Origin: Nonomuraea polychroma
Lineage (GTDB): Bacteria > Actinomycetota > Actinomycetes > Streptosporangiales > Streptosporangiaceae
Length of the DNA: 64,000 bases
Direction of reading: 5' to 3'
Assembly (NCBI RefSeq): GCF_004011505.1
Contig: NZ_SAUN01000001.1
Span: 6,227,501 to 6,291,500 of the forward strand
A program made the translations under genes and the position numbers. Numbering within the stretch: position 1 is the stretch's first letter; the number at the start of each line of letters is the position of its first letter. Shown one piece after another: positions 16,473 through 27,802 of the stretch. The notes under the pieces are model-generated. The model was not told where the DNA came from and ran no database searches. It saw only the letters and a list, made by a program, of their open reading frames with translations.

Positions 16473-17204
16473 ATGGTACGCAAGGTCGCTCTGGTCACGG
16501 GCGGAAGCAGGGGAATCGGCGCGGCCGTCGCGCGGCGGCTGGCGGGCGACGGGTTCGACGTGGCGATCACGTACCGAAGCGCCGTCGACCGGGCTGCCGC
16601 CGTGGTCAAGGAGATCGAGGCGGCCGGCGGGCGCGCACTCGGCGTGCGCGCGGAGGCCGCCGACGCCGGCGCGCTGGTCGAGGCGGTGGAGCGGACGGTG
16701 CGGGAGCTGGGCAGGCTCGACGTGGTGGTGAGCAACGCCGGGATCGCGCCGTACGGGGCGTTGGAGGAGGTCACGCTCGACGAGGTGGACCGGCTGCTGG
16801 CGGTGCACGCGCGGGCGGCGTTCGTGCTCGCGCAGGCGGCCGCCCGGCACATGGGGCGGGGAGGAAGGGTCGTGCTCATCGGCAGCAGCCTGGCCGAGCG
16901 GGTGCCGTACGCGGGCTGGACGGCGTACGCGATGAGCAAGTCGGCGCTGATCGGCCTGGCCAAGGGCCTGGCCAGGGACCTCGGACCGCGCGGCATCACC
17001 GCCAACCTGGTCAACCCCGGCTCCACCGACACCGACATGAACCCGGCCGGCGCACCGGAGGCGGATGAGGAGCGGCGTTACACCGCGCTCGGCACGTACT
17101 GCTCCCCCGACGACATCGCCGCCACCGTCGGCCACCTGGCCGGGGAGGGCGGGCGCCACATCACGGGCGCGTCGATCCCGGTCGACGCGGGCGTCACGGC
17201 CTGA
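16473..17204 (+). CDS. Short-chain dehydrogenase/reductase
   Basis: A 243-residue NAD(P)-dependent SDR. The cofactor motif is TGGSRGIG (about 9-16), SNAG follows in the fourth strand, and the active-site pair is Y-A-M-S-K (in TAYAMSKSAL). The C-terminus has the SIPVDAG ending typical of FabG-like classical SDRs. The ATG at 16473 has GGGAGGA 5 bases upstream. It is probably repressed by the divergent TetR protein. The substrate is unknown; keto-acyl and sugar or steroid alcohols are all possible for this class. It ends 3 bases from the end of the convergent LCP gene. Confidence 0.88.
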   Translation: MVRKVALVTGGSRGIGAAVARRLAGDGFDVAITYRSAVDRAAAVVKEIEAAGGRALGVRAEAADAGALVEAVERTVRELGRLDVVVSNAGIAPYGALEEVTLDEVDRLLAVHARAAFVLAQAAARHMGRGGRVVLIGSSLAERVPYAGWTAYAMSKSALIGLAKGLARDLGPRGITANLVNPGSTDTDMNPAGAPEADEERRYTALGTYCSPDDIAATVGHLAGEGGRHITGASIPVDAGVTA

Positions 17205-17207
17205 GGG

Positions 17208-18728
17208 TCACAGGCAGGGGTTCGTGGTCGAGTCGACCACCTTGTCCTTGAGCGAGTCCGGGATGGCGGACTGCACGCGCACGCCGGGCCAGTCCGCTCC
17301 GATCACGAGCTGCACGATCGGGCCGTCGGGCAGCTGGGCGACCTTGGACTCGTACGGCTGGGTGTTGACCGGCTTGACCTTGCCCGCCACCGGGGTGCGC
17401 TTGTCCTTGGACAGCCGGGCGGCCACCGCCTCGGCATAGGCCGGGCCGTCCTGGGCGTCCTTCTTCGCGTAGCGGATCGCGGTGGTCGCGGTCGTGGGGG
17501 CGTTGCCCACCTCGATGACGGCGAAGCCCTGGGCGGCCAGCTCGTCGGCCACCTGGACGGCCTTGCCCTGCTCGCCGGTGCCGTTGAGCACCTGGACGCG
17601 CACCTGCTCGTGCTCGATCTTCGGCGTGGCGGACGTGCCGGGGGTGGGGGTGGCGGTGACCTCGTCGTCGTTGCGCACCGCCTCGAAGAAGTTCTTCGCG
17701 GCCGGCTGGCTGAACTGCACCCGGTTCTTGTCCGCCGGATACGCCTCGACGGGCACCGTGATGCCCTTGAGCTCCTTGGCCGTCAGACCCCTGACGCTGG
17801 TGGCGATCTCCAGCATCCGGTCCAACGTCAGCCCGGTGTCCACCGTGACCGCGGCGGCCGCCGAGCGGAGGAAGTCGTTCAGCCTGACGGGGTTGGTGAG
17901 CAGGCCGCCATCGGTGACCTTCTTCACCACCTGGTTGAGGAACACCTGCTGACGCTGGATCCTGCTCAGGTCACTGCCGTCGCCCAGCGCGTAGCGGGTG
18001 CGGACGTACCCGAGGGCCTGCTCGCCGTTGACCACGTGCTTGCCGGCGGGGAGCACCAGCTTCGCCTTGGGGTCGTTGACCGGCGTGGGCAGGCAGATCT
18101 CGATGCCGCCGAGGGCGTCGATGATGCCCTTGAAGCCGGTGAAGTCGACCTTGACGAAGTGGTTGATCTTGATATTGGTGAGCGACTCGAGCGTCTTGAC
18201 CGTGCAGTTGATGCCGCCGTCGTTGAAGGCGGAGTTGATCTGCTTGACTCCGCCGGGGAGCACGGCGCCGTTCCTGCCCTGACACTCGGGGACCATGACC
18301 ATGGAGTCGCGGGGAAAGCTGATCACGGTTGCCTTGTCCCGATTCGGAGAGATGTGCAGCAACATGATCGTGTCGGTGCGCTCCCCCAGCCCCTGCGACT
18401 TGGGACCGTACTGCTTGTTGTCGCCCTCACGGGAGTCAGAGCCCACGAGCAGCACGTTGAGCGCACCGGTCTCCGGCGGCCGGCTGTGCCCGGGATCGAA
18501 GGGCAGGCGGGGTATGGCCCCCTCGATGCTGCGGTAGTACGCGTACGCACCGAGCGTGGTGGCCACCAGCACGAGCGTCAGCGCCACGCTCACCCAGCCC
18601 AGAGGCGTCAGAGGGTTCCTGCGCGGCCGGGGGTCGAGCTTCCCGGCACGACGCGGCCCGGGAGCGACACGCGGCTCGCGCACCACGTCGCCAGGCCGCC
18701 CTCTCACGCGGTCCACCCCCTGCGTCAT
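17208..18728 (-). CDS. LCP (LytR-CpsA-Psr) cell-wall ligase with LytR_C domain
   Basis: A 506-residue membrane enzyme that attaches cell-wall polymers such as teichoic acid or arabinogalactan to peptidoglycan. A cytoplasmic Arg/Pro-rich start is followed by a membrane helix (about 44-66). The external LCP catalytic domain (about 90-290) contains RTDTIMLLHI, FPRDSMV, the GGVKQINSAF segment, and the YVRTRYALGDGSDLSRIQRQ region with the conserved Asp/Arg residues that bind polyprenyl phosphate. A LytR_C domain lies at about 370-460. The start is an ATG. It is a single gene, convergent with the SDR. Confidence 0.92.
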   Translation of the reverse strand: MTQGVDRVRGRPGDVVREPRVAPGPRRAGKLDPRPRRNPLTPLGWVSVALTLVLVATTLGAYAYYRSIEGAIPRLPFDPGHSRPPETGALNVLLVGSDSREGDNKQYGPKSQGLGERTDTIMLLHISPNRDKATVISFPRDSMVMVPECQGRNGAVLPGGVKQINSAFNDGGINCTVKTLESLTNIKINHFVKVDFTGFKGIIDALGGIEICLPTPVNDPKAKLVLPAGKHVVNGEQALGYVRTRYALGDGSDLSRIQRQQVFLNQVVKKVTDGGLLTNPVRLNDFLRSAAAAVTVDTGLTLDRMLEIATSVRGLTAKELKGITVPVEAYPADKNRVQFSQPAAKNFFEAVRNDDEVTATPTPGTSATPKIEHEQVRVQVLNGTGEQGKAVQVADELAAQGFAVIEVGNAPTTATTAIRYAKKDAQDGPAYAEAVAARLSKDKRTPVAGKVKPVNTQPYESKVAQLPDGPIVQLVIGADWPGVRVQSAIPDSLKDKVVDSTTNPCL

Positions 18729-18879
18729 GATCGCGAAGCATAGTCACCAAGAGGGGTCCCCGACGGCATATCACGCTTCTGTACCGATGCCCCACGCTCA
18801 GTTCGCCCCTCTGCGGCCGCGCAGACTATGACCTTTCCGCCACTCCTCCATCACCGGAGGCCGTGGGACGCAGACTAGT

Positions 18880-18891
18880 TACTCGCGAGTA
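18880..18891. promoter_or_regulatory. 12-base palindrome before fadAB
   Basis: TACTCGCGAGTA is a perfect palindrome 42 bases before the fadA start. It overlaps the likely -10 box TAGCAT (18890-18895). Such placement suits a TetR-type fatty-acid regulator; the protein is not in this window. Confidence 0.5.
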
Positions 18892-18932
18892 GCATAAGCA
18901 TGGAACCCCTTCCAGCAACGAGGAGCGAATCC

Positions 18933-20113
18933 GTGCCTTCCTCTCGTGACGTCGTGTTCGTCGACGGCGTGCGCACGCCTTTCGGCAGGTCAGGGCCGAA
19001 GGGACTGTACGCCGAGACCCGCGCCGACGACCTGGTCGTCCGTGTCATCCGCGAGCTCATCAGGCGTAATCCCAACCTGCCACCCGAGCGTGTGGACGAG
19101 GTCGCCATCGCCGCGACCACGCAGATCGGCGACCAGGGCCTGACCATCGGCCGGGCCGCGGCCGTGCTGGCCGGGCTGCCCAAGAGCGTGCCCGGCTACG
19201 CGATCGACCGCATGTGCGCCGGCGCGATGACCGCGGTCACCACGGTCGCGGGCGGCATCGCGTTCGGCGCGTACGACGTGGCCATCGCGGGCGGCGTCGA
19301 GCACATGGGCCGCCACCCGATGGGCGAGGGCGTCGACCCGAACCCGCGCTTCCTGTCGGAGAAGCTGGTCGACCCGAGCGCACTGGTCATGGGCATGACC
19401 GCGGAGAACCTGCACGACCGCTATCCGGGGATCGGCAAGGAGCGGGCGGACGCGTACGCGGTGCTGTCGCAGGAGAAGGCGGCCAAGGCCTACGCCGACG
19501 GCAAGATCCAGCCCGATCTGGTGCCGACCGCGATCAGGACGGCCGAGAAGGGCTGGGGCCTGGCCGTCGAGGACGAGGCGCCGCGGCCGGGCACCACGAT
19601 GGAGGGGCTGAGCGCGCTCAAGACGCCGTTCCGGCCGCACGGCAACGTCACGGCGGGCAACTCCTCCGGCATCAACGACGGCGCCACCGGCTGCATCGTG
19701 GCCGCCAAGGACGCCGCCGAGGAGCTGGGGCTGGCGCCGAAGATGCGGCTGGTGTCGTACGCGTTCGCGGGCGTCGATCCCGAGGTCATGGGCGTGGGCC
19801 CGATCCCGTCCACGGAGCGGGCGCTCCGCCTGGCGAATCTCGATATTTCGGATATCGGGCTGTTCGAGATCAACGAGGCGTTCGCCGTACAGGTCCTGGC
19901 GTTCCTCGACCACTTCGGCATCGCCGACGACGACCCCCGCGTGAACCCCTACGGCGGCGCGATCGCCTACGGCCACCCGCTCGCCTCCTCGGGCGTGCGG
20001 CTGATGACGCAGCTCGCCCGGCAGTTCGGCGAGCGTCCCGACGTGCGTTACGGCATCACCACGATGTGCGTCGGCATGGGCATGGGCGGCACTGTGATCT
20101 GGGAGAACCTGGC

Positions 20114-20117
<4 letters not shown>
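18933..20117 (+). CDS. fadA: Acetyl-CoA C-acyltransferase (thiolase)
   Basis: A 394-residue thiolase that cleaves 3-ketoacyl-CoA in the last step of beta-oxidation. The acylated cysteine is in DRMCAGAMTAV, the GHPLASSG motif supplies the catalytic His, and CVGMGMGG near the C-terminus supplies the second Cys. I chose the GTG at 18933 because AGGAG lies 7 bases upstream; an ATG at 18900 has no such site. The stop overlaps the GTG of fadB by four bases, so the two subunits are co-translated as the alpha2beta2 trifunctional complex. Confidence 0.92.
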
Positions 20118-22201
<2,084 letters not shown>

Positions 22202-22207
22202 TTCTTT

Positions 22208-22236
22208 GCGGGGGCCCGACCAGGGCCCCCGCTTTT
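22208..22236 (+). terminator. Intrinsic terminator after fadB
   Basis: GCGGGGGCCC (22208-22217) pairs perfectly with GGGCCCCCGC (22223-22232) around the loop GACCA, followed by TTTT. It starts seven bases after the fadB stop. Confidence 0.88.
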
Positions 22237-22289
22237 CATGACCTTCACCTCCGTAGCGTTTGGTGCCGCACGACGAACGGAGGGTAATC

Positions 22290-22670
22290 ATGATGCGAAC
22301 GATCGGCACGATCGCGCTCTGCGCGGCGTTCCTGGCGTCCTCGTCCCCCGCCGCACAGGCGGCCCGCCCACCCAAGGGCAAACTGAAGATCGCGATTGCC
22401 GTGAAGGACGGCCCCACGCGGGGCGGCACGCTCCACTGCGGTCCCGACGGCGGCACCCACCCGCACCCGCGCGCGGCCTGCGACGTGGTCCGCAAGGTCG
22501 GGGGCGACTTCAACAAGATCCACGTCCCGGCCGACGAGACCTGCGGCGAGGAGGTCAAGCCGTACGCGGTGGTGATCACGGGCACCTGGCGCGGCAAGAA
22601 GGTGCAGTGGAGCAAGGGGTACCGCAACTTCTGCGTGATGCAGGCGGCGGGCGGGAAGCTGCTCTCCTGA
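22290..22670 (+). CDS. Subtilisin-inhibitor-like (SSI family) secreted protein
   Basis: A 126-residue exported protease inhibitor of the Streptomyces subtilisin inhibitor family. The signal peptide ends at AQA (22-24). The mature part keeps the four family cysteines, C50-C64 and C85-C115, and the GTHPHP and GGDFNKI segments. Ungapped alignment with SSI from the third cysteine to the conserved Trp places P1-P1' at Glu87-Glu88, with Gly at P2. That differs from the Met, Lys or Leu usually found at P1 in this family. The first of two ATGs has GGAGGG 5 bases upstream. It stands alone after the fadB terminator. Confidence 0.85.
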   Translation: MMRTIGTIALCAAFLASSSPAAQAARPPKGKLKIAIAVKDGPTRGGTLHCGPDGGTHPHPRAACDVVRKVGGDFNKIHVPADETCGEEVKPYAVVITGTWRGKKVQWSKGYRNFCVMQAAGGKLLS

Positions 22671-22685
22671 CCGACGAGGGGTGGG

Positions 22686-24155
22686 CTAGCGCCCGCCCTT
22701 CACGGGCGCGGCGGTCCTGCTGTGCCAGTAGCTGTAGCCGAAGTAGATGACCACGCCGATGACCATCCAGATCACGAACCGCAGCCAGGTCTCGACCGGC
22801 AGGTTCAGCATCAGGTAGAGGCAGGCCAGCACGGACAGGACCGGCAGCACCGGCACGAACGGCGCGCGGAACGCCCGGGGCAGGTCCGGCCGGGTGCGCC
22901 TGAGGATCATCACGCCGATCGAGACCACCACGAACGCGAACAGCGTGCCGATGTTCACCAGCTCGGCCAGCTCGCCGAACGACACGAACCCGGCCAGCGC
23001 CATCGTCACCACGCCGATCACGACGGTGAGCCTGGCCGGCGTGCCGAACCGGGGGTGGACCGTCGCCAGCGAGCGCGGCATCAGCCCGTCGCGCGACATC
23101 GCGAACAACACCCGGGTCTGGCCCAGCAGCAGCACCAGCACCACGGTCGTCAGGCCGGCGATCGCCCCCACGCTGATGATCGTGGCCAGCCACGCATGGC
23201 CGACCGAGATGAACGCGTCCGACAGCGGCGCCGTGACGCTGAGCTCGCTGTAGCGCTGCATGCCGACGACGACCAAGGACACGGCAACGTACAGGAACGT
23301 GCAGATGGCCAGCGAGCCGAGGATGCCGCGGGGCACGTCCCGCTGCGGCACGATGGTCTCCTCGGCGGCCGTGGCCACGATGTCGAAGCCGATGAAGGCG
23401 AAGAACACGATCGCCGCCGCGGAGAAGATCCCGATCACGCCGAACGCGACGGGCGTGATCCCGAACAGCACCTGGATCAGCGGCGCGTTCAGCCCTCCGA
23501 CCTCCTCCGTCGGCACCGGCGCGGGGATGAACGGCGTGTAGTTCTCGGCCCGGATGAAGAACAACCCGGCCACGATGACCAGCAGCACCACCGTGACCTT
23601 GGTGATCACCAGGATGAGGTTGACCCGGGACGACAGCTTGATGCCGGCGACGAGGATGGCCGTGAGGATGGCGACGATGACGATGGCCGGCACGTTCACC
23701 ACGGGGTCCTCACCGGCGATCGAGGTCGGCAGGGGAATGCCGAAGGAGGCCAGCATCGAGGCGAAGTAGCCCGACCAGCCGACCGCCACCACCGCCGCGG
23801 CCAGCGCCAGCTCCAGGATCAGGTCCCAGCCGATCACCCAGGCGGGGAACTCGCCGAGGGTGGCGAAGGCGAAGGTGTACGCCGACCCGGCCACGGGGAT
23901 CGTGGAGGCGAACTCGGCGTAGCACAGGGCCGCCAGCCCGCAGACGATCCCCGCGATCACGAACGAGACGGCCACTGCCGGGCCGGCCGTCTGCTTGGCG
24001 ACCTGCCCCGTGAGCACGAAGATGCCGGTGCCCACGATCACGCCGATGCCGAAGACCGTGAGGTCCGTGGCGGTCAGGCGTTTACGCAGCTGATGCTCGG
24101 GGTCCTCGGTGTCGCGGATGGACTGCTCGACGTTCTTCGTGCGAAAGATCTCCAC
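22686..24155 (-). CDS. APC-family amino-acid permease
   Basis: A 489-residue inner-membrane transporter with about 12 hydrophobic helices. The first helix region holds the family's substrate-binding GIGVIVGTGIFVLTG segment, and helix 3 carries the GWDLILELALA region. The overall look matches the YfnA-type cationic/neutral amino-acid antiporters. The GTG start has GGAAGGA upstream. Neighbours give no hint of its amino acid. It is convergent with the SSI-like gene and divergent from the DedA gene. Confidence 0.88.
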   Translation of the reverse strand: MEIFRTKNVEQSIRDTEDPEHQLRKRLTATDLTVFGIGVIVGTGIFVLTGQVAKQTAGPAVAVSFVIAGIVCGLAALCYAEFASTIPVAGSAYTFAFATLGEFPAWVIGWDLILELALAAAVVAVGWSGYFASMLASFGIPLPTSIAGEDPVVNVPAIVIVAILTAILVAGIKLSSRVNLILVITKVTVVLLVIVAGLFFIRAENYTPFIPAPVPTEEVGGLNAPLIQVLFGITPVAFGVIGIFSAAAIVFFAFIGFDIVATAAEETIVPQRDVPRGILGSLAICTFLYVAVSLVVVGMQRYSELSVTAPLSDAFISVGHAWLATIISVGAIAGLTTVVLVLLLGQTRVLFAMSRDGLMPRSLATVHPRFGTPARLTVVIGVVTMALAGFVSFGELAELVNIGTLFAFVVVSIGVMILRRTRPDLPRAFRAPFVPVLPVLSVLACLYLMLNLPVETWLRFVIWMVIGVVIYFGYSYWHSRTAAPVKGGR

Positions 24156-24265
24156 GGCCAGTGATCCTTCCCTAACGCTAGGCGATCATGCGTTCATTCC
24201 TCGACAGGCACGGGTTTGCCGACGTTCCTGATGGTCTTGGCGGATCGGGGTAGCAGGGTGGGACT

Positions 24266-24901
24266 ATGTCTCATGGTCTGCTCGACGCTCTGGCCAGGCA
24301 AGACCTCAGCATGGTGCTCCTGCTCCTGCTGATCTTCCTGACGCTGGACGCCTCGGTCGGGGTCGGCCTGGTCACGCCGGGCGACACCCTGCTGCTCGTC
24401 GCGGGCGCAACGGCGGGCAGCCCACCAGAAGTGCTGGCGCTGATCTGCACGGGCATGCTGGCCTGCTTCGCAGGTGCCTCGGGCGGTTATTTCCTCGGCC
24501 GCCGCTACGGCGACCAGGTGCGGCACAGCAGGCTGGGGAGGCGGGTCGGCGAAGCGCGATGGAAGCGCGCGGAGCGGTTGTTCGAGCGCCAGGGGTGGGC
24601 GCTGGCGCTGGCGTACTTCCTGCCGGTGCTGCACGCGCTGACCCCGGCTGTGGCGGGCACGGTCGGCATGCCGTACCGCACCTTCATGCCGTGGGCGATG
24701 GCCGGCAGCACGGCCTGGGTGGGCGCGTATGTCACGCTCGGCGCGGTGGCGGGCGGGGCGGCGCGGCAGCACGCGGAATGGTTGCTGCCGATCGCGGCCG
24801 CGGCGGTGATCATCGTGCTGGGGATCTCCGCCGCGGTCCGCAGGGTGGTCAATGGCGGGCCGGCTCCACGTGGGAGGTCCGCTTCGCGACCGCCTCGGTG
24901 A
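24266..24901 (+). CDS. DedA-family membrane protein
   Basis: A 211-residue membrane protein with about five hydrophobic segments. The family's GGYFLGRRYG segment lies near 70-79 and the FLPVLHALTPAVAG region near 115-128 corresponds to the conserved F-P-x-R-x-x-x-P-x-x-A-G motif, though with His replacing the usual Arg. DedA proteins include flippases for undecaprenyl phosphate and phospholipids. The C-terminal Arg/Pro tail overlaps the 3' end of the convergent dxs gene by 53 bases. Confidence 0.82.
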   Translation: MSHGLLDALARQDLSMVLLLLLIFLTLDASVGVGLVTPGDTLLLVAGATAGSPPEVLALICTGMLACFAGASGGYFLGRRYGDQVRHSRLGRRVGEARWKRAERLFERQGWALALAYFLPVLHALTPAVAGTVGMPYRTFMPWAMAGSTAWVGAYVTLGAVAGGAARQHAEWLLPIAAAAVIIVLGISAAVRRVVNGGPAPRGRSASRPPR

Positions 24902-26738
24902 TCTGGCGGGCGAGGTCCTGACCGGTCAGGCCGATCTTGCCGAGGATCGCGGCCCGCTTGGCGTGGTCGAGGAACTCCTGGGGGATGCCGTACGTGCGGA
25001 CAGGCACGTCCACGTCGGCGTCGCGCAGCAGACGCGCCACGGCGTCGCCCACGCCGCCCACGCGGCCGTTGTCCTCCACGACGGCCACCAGCTTGTGCGC
25101 GCTCGCGGCCAGCACCAGCGCCTCGTCCAGCGGCTTGACCCAGCGCGGGTCGACGACGGTGGCCGCGATGCCCTGAGCGTCGAGCAGGACGGCCGCGTCC
25201 AGGCAGATCTGGGCCATCGGTCCCACCCCGACCAGCAGCACGTCGGGCTCGCCCTCAGGGGCGCGCAGCAGGTCCATCTCGCCCAGCTTGCCGACCGGCT
25301 CCACGGCCTCGGCCACCGGCCCCTTGGGGAAGCGCAGCACGGTCGGGCCGTCGGTGACCTCCACGGCCTCGCGCAGCAGCTCGGTGAGCCGGTCTCCGTC
25401 GCGCGGCACCGCGATCCTGAGCCCGGGCACCACCTGCAGGATGGACAGGTCCCACATGCCGTTGTGGCTCGCGCCGTCGTCCCCCGTGACGCCCGCACGG
25501 TCGAGCACGACCGTCACCGGCAGCCGGTGCAGGGCGACGTCCATGAGGAGCTGGTCGAAGGCCCGGTTGAGGAACGTGGCGTAGACGGCCACGACCGGGT
25601 GCATGCCGCCGAGCGCCAGGCCGGCGGCGCTGGTCAGCGCGTGCTGCTCGGCGATGCCCACGTCGTAGATGCGGTCGGGGTAGGCGTCGGCGAACGCGTT
25701 GAGCCCCGTAGGGTGCAGCATGGCCGCGGTGATCGCGACCAGGTCCTCGCGCTCCTTACCGAGCCTGACGAGCTCCTCGCTGAACACGTTGGTCCAGATG
25801 CGCCCCTTGGGCTTCTCCGCGCCCGTGGCCCGGTCGAAGGCGCCCGGCGAGTGGAACTGGTCCTCGTCGTGGTTTTCCGCCGGCGTGTAGCCGCGGCCCT
25901 TCTGCGTGACCGCGTGCACGATGACGGGGCCGCGGAAGTCGCGGGCCTTGTGCAGGGCCGCCTCCATGGCCTGCTCATCGTGGCCGTCGATGGGGCCGAC
26001 GTATTTCAGCCCGAGGTCCTCGAACATGACCTGCGGCGCCAGCACGTCCTTCACGCCCTTCTTGACGCCGTGCAACGCGTCGTAGAGCAGCGGAACGTTC
26101 CCGATCTTGTCCTTGACGTAGTCGAGGAAGTCCTCATAGCGGCGGTTGACCCGCAGGGAGGACAGGTGGGAGGCGAGCCCGCCGATCGTGGGCGAGTAGG
26201 AGCGGCCGTTGTCGTTGACGACGATCACGACCGGCAGGTCCTCGCCTGCGGCGATGTTGTTGAGCGCCTCCCAGGCCATGCCGCCGGTCAGCGCGCCGTC
26301 ACCGATCACCGCGACCACCGTGCGGTCGTGGTCACCGCGCAGCTTGAACGCCTTGGCCAGGCCGTCGGCGTAGGACAGCGCGGTCGAGGCGTGGGAGTTT
26401 TCCACGAAGTCGTGCTCGGACTCGGCCTGGCTCGGGTAGCCGGACAGGCCGCCCTCCTGCTTGAGCGCCGTGAAGCCGGAGGCCCGGCCGGTGAGGAGCT
26501 TATGGACGTAGGCCTGGTGACCGGTGTCCCAGACGATCGGGTCGCGCGGGGAGTCGAAGACGCGGTGCACAGCGATGGTGAGCTCGACCACGCCGAGGTT
26601 GGGGCCCAGATGGCCGCCGAATCTCGCGCATGAATCGACGAGCAGATCACGGATCTCCCCAGCGAGCTGTGACAGCTCCTCCGCGGCCAACCGTTTGACG
26701 TCGTCCGGTCCCTTGATCGAGCCCAGCAACCCGCTCAC
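24849..26738 (-). CDS. dxs: 1-deoxy-D-xylulose-5-phosphate synthase
   Basis: A 629-residue thiamine-diphosphate enzyme that condenses pyruvate and glyceraldehyde-3-phosphate in the first step of the MEP isoprenoid pathway. The ThDP/metal motif GDGALTGGMAWEALNN lies near 137-152, the second domain carries the DRAGVTGDDGASHNG region, and the C-terminal transketolase domain ends near 610. I chose the GTG at 26738 with GGGGAG upstream; a frame extension to 26774 is not conserved-looking. It is divergent from the first metallopeptidase. Confidence 0.94.
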   Translation of the reverse strand: MSGLLGSIKGPDDVKRLAAEELSQLAGEIRDLLVDSCARFGGHLGPNLGVVELTIAVHRVFDSPRDPIVWDTGHQAYVHKLLTGRASGFTALKQEGGLSGYPSQAESEHDFVENSHASTALSYADGLAKAFKLRGDHDRTVVAVIGDGALTGGMAWEALNNIAAGEDLPVVIVVNDNGRSYSPTIGGLASHLSSLRVNRRYEDFLDYVKDKIGNVPLLYDALHGVKKGVKDVLAPQVMFEDLGLKYVGPIDGHDEQAMEAALHKARDFRGPVIVHAVTQKGRGYTPAENHDEDQFHSPGAFDRATGAEKPKGRIWTNVFSEELVRLGKEREDLVAITAAMLHPTGLNAFADAYPDRIYDVGIAEQHALTSAAGLALGGMHPVVAVYATFLNRAFDQLLMDVALHRLPVTVVLDRAGVTGDDGASHNGMWDLSILQVVPGLRIAVPRDGDRLTELLREAVEVTDGPTVLRFPKGPVAEAVEPVGKLGEMDLLRAPEGEPDVLLVGVGPMAQICLDAAVLLDAQGIAATVVDPRWVKPLDEALVLAASAHKLVAVVEDNGRVGGVGDAVARLLRDADVDVPVRTYGIPQEFLDHAKRAAILGKIGLTGQDLARQITEAVAKRTSHVEPARH

Positions 26739-26861
26739 GGATCCGACTCCCCTCTGCTCTTGTTCGCCGACCACCCGAGTCTAGTTCGCGGACGCCTCAC
26801 TGACTCCATCGAGTCAAATGCACCCACATATGTCCGATCTTGACCTAGTCTTTCGATACCT

Positions 26862-27746
26862 ATGAACTCCGTCCCCATTAGCAAAGTTGTGGCACTCGTC
26901 GCCGCGCTTCTGGCGCTCGCCCTGGCGGCGGCCGGTCTGGTGCTCGTGCTCGCCGACGTGGCCACGACCTCGACGGAGTCCGCCAACGAGGGCCAGCAGA
27001 TCGTCTCCCCGCCGGTCAAGGCCGCCGACAAGAAGCGGGCGGCGGCGCCGGGCAAGGCGCTGGCCACGGCTAACCCGCTCTACAAGACCGGGCGGCTGGC
27101 CGACGTGAAATGCTCGCCCGGCGAGCTGCCGCCCGGCAGCATGACGGCGTACCGGCGCTTCCTCACCCGCATCACGGCCTGCCTGAACAAGGCGTGGGGC
27201 ATCCAGTTCCGCAGGGCCGGGCTGCCCTTCACCAAGCCCCGGCTGCGCATCATCACCAGCAAGGTCAAGACGCCCTGCGGCTCGTGGAACGCCGGCGCCG
27301 ACGGCGTCTACTGCTCCACCGACCGGACCATGTACCTGATGATCAGCCGGGACCAGCTGCGCAACCCGTTCCCGCTGGGCATCACGCGGCTGATCGCGCA
27401 CGAGTACGGGCACCACATCCAGCAGATCTCCGGCATCTGGAACTACTACTGGACGGCCAGGACAGGCACGACCAAGGCGCAGCGGCTCATGCTCTCTCGC
27501 CAGTCCGAGCTGCAGGCCGAGTGCTTCTCCTCGATCTTCATGCGTACGCTGCGTGACACACCGCTGGTCACCGACGCGGACTGGTCGTACACGGTGGACT
27601 GGTTCAGGAAGAACGGCGCCAAGGGGTGGCCGCAGAACGACCACGGCAAGGGGCCGACGCAGGCGGCCTGGATGACACGGGGCTTCAACCGCGGCACTCC
27701 GGGCTCGTGCAACACCTGGGCCGCAGCGTCCCGGAATGTCACCTGA
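26862..27746 (+). CDS. Membrane-anchored neutral zinc metallopeptidase (paralogue 1)
   Basis: A 294-residue exported protein of the YpfJ-like neutral zinc metallopeptidase family. An uncleaved-looking N-terminal helix (about 8-31) is followed by a linker and the sequence NPLYKTGRL. The zinc motif is H180-E-Y-G-H-H, followed about 35 residues later by SELQAEC, whose Glu should be the third ligand. Four cysteines precede the motif or frame the centre. The C-terminus ends with a shared block, WMTRGFNRG...CNTWAA. It is the first of three same-strand paralogues, with a separate gap and promoter-like sequence before each. Confidence 0.85.
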   Translation: MNSVPISKVVALVAALLALALAAAGLVLVLADVATTSTESANEGQQIVSPPVKAADKKRAAAPGKALATANPLYKTGRLADVKCSPGELPPGSMTAYRRFLTRITACLNKAWGIQFRRAGLPFTKPRLRIITSKVKTPCGSWNAGADGVYCSTDRTMYLMISRDQLRNPFPLGITRLIAHEYGHHIQQISGIWNYYWTARTGTTKAQRLMLSRQSELQAECFSSIFMRTLRDTPLVTDADWSYTVDWFRKNGAKGWPQNDHGKGPTQAAWMTRGFNRGTPGSCNTWAAASRNVT

Positions 27747-27802
27747 CGCCACGCTTTAATGTTCCTTTACCTGGAACCCCCTCTTTACTAGGGTGCGTTC
27801 TC

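Noticed and set aside
19214..20113. A 300-codon N-terminal extension of fadB
   Set aside because: The extension reads through fadA in another frame; the GTG overlapping the fadA stop is the correct start.
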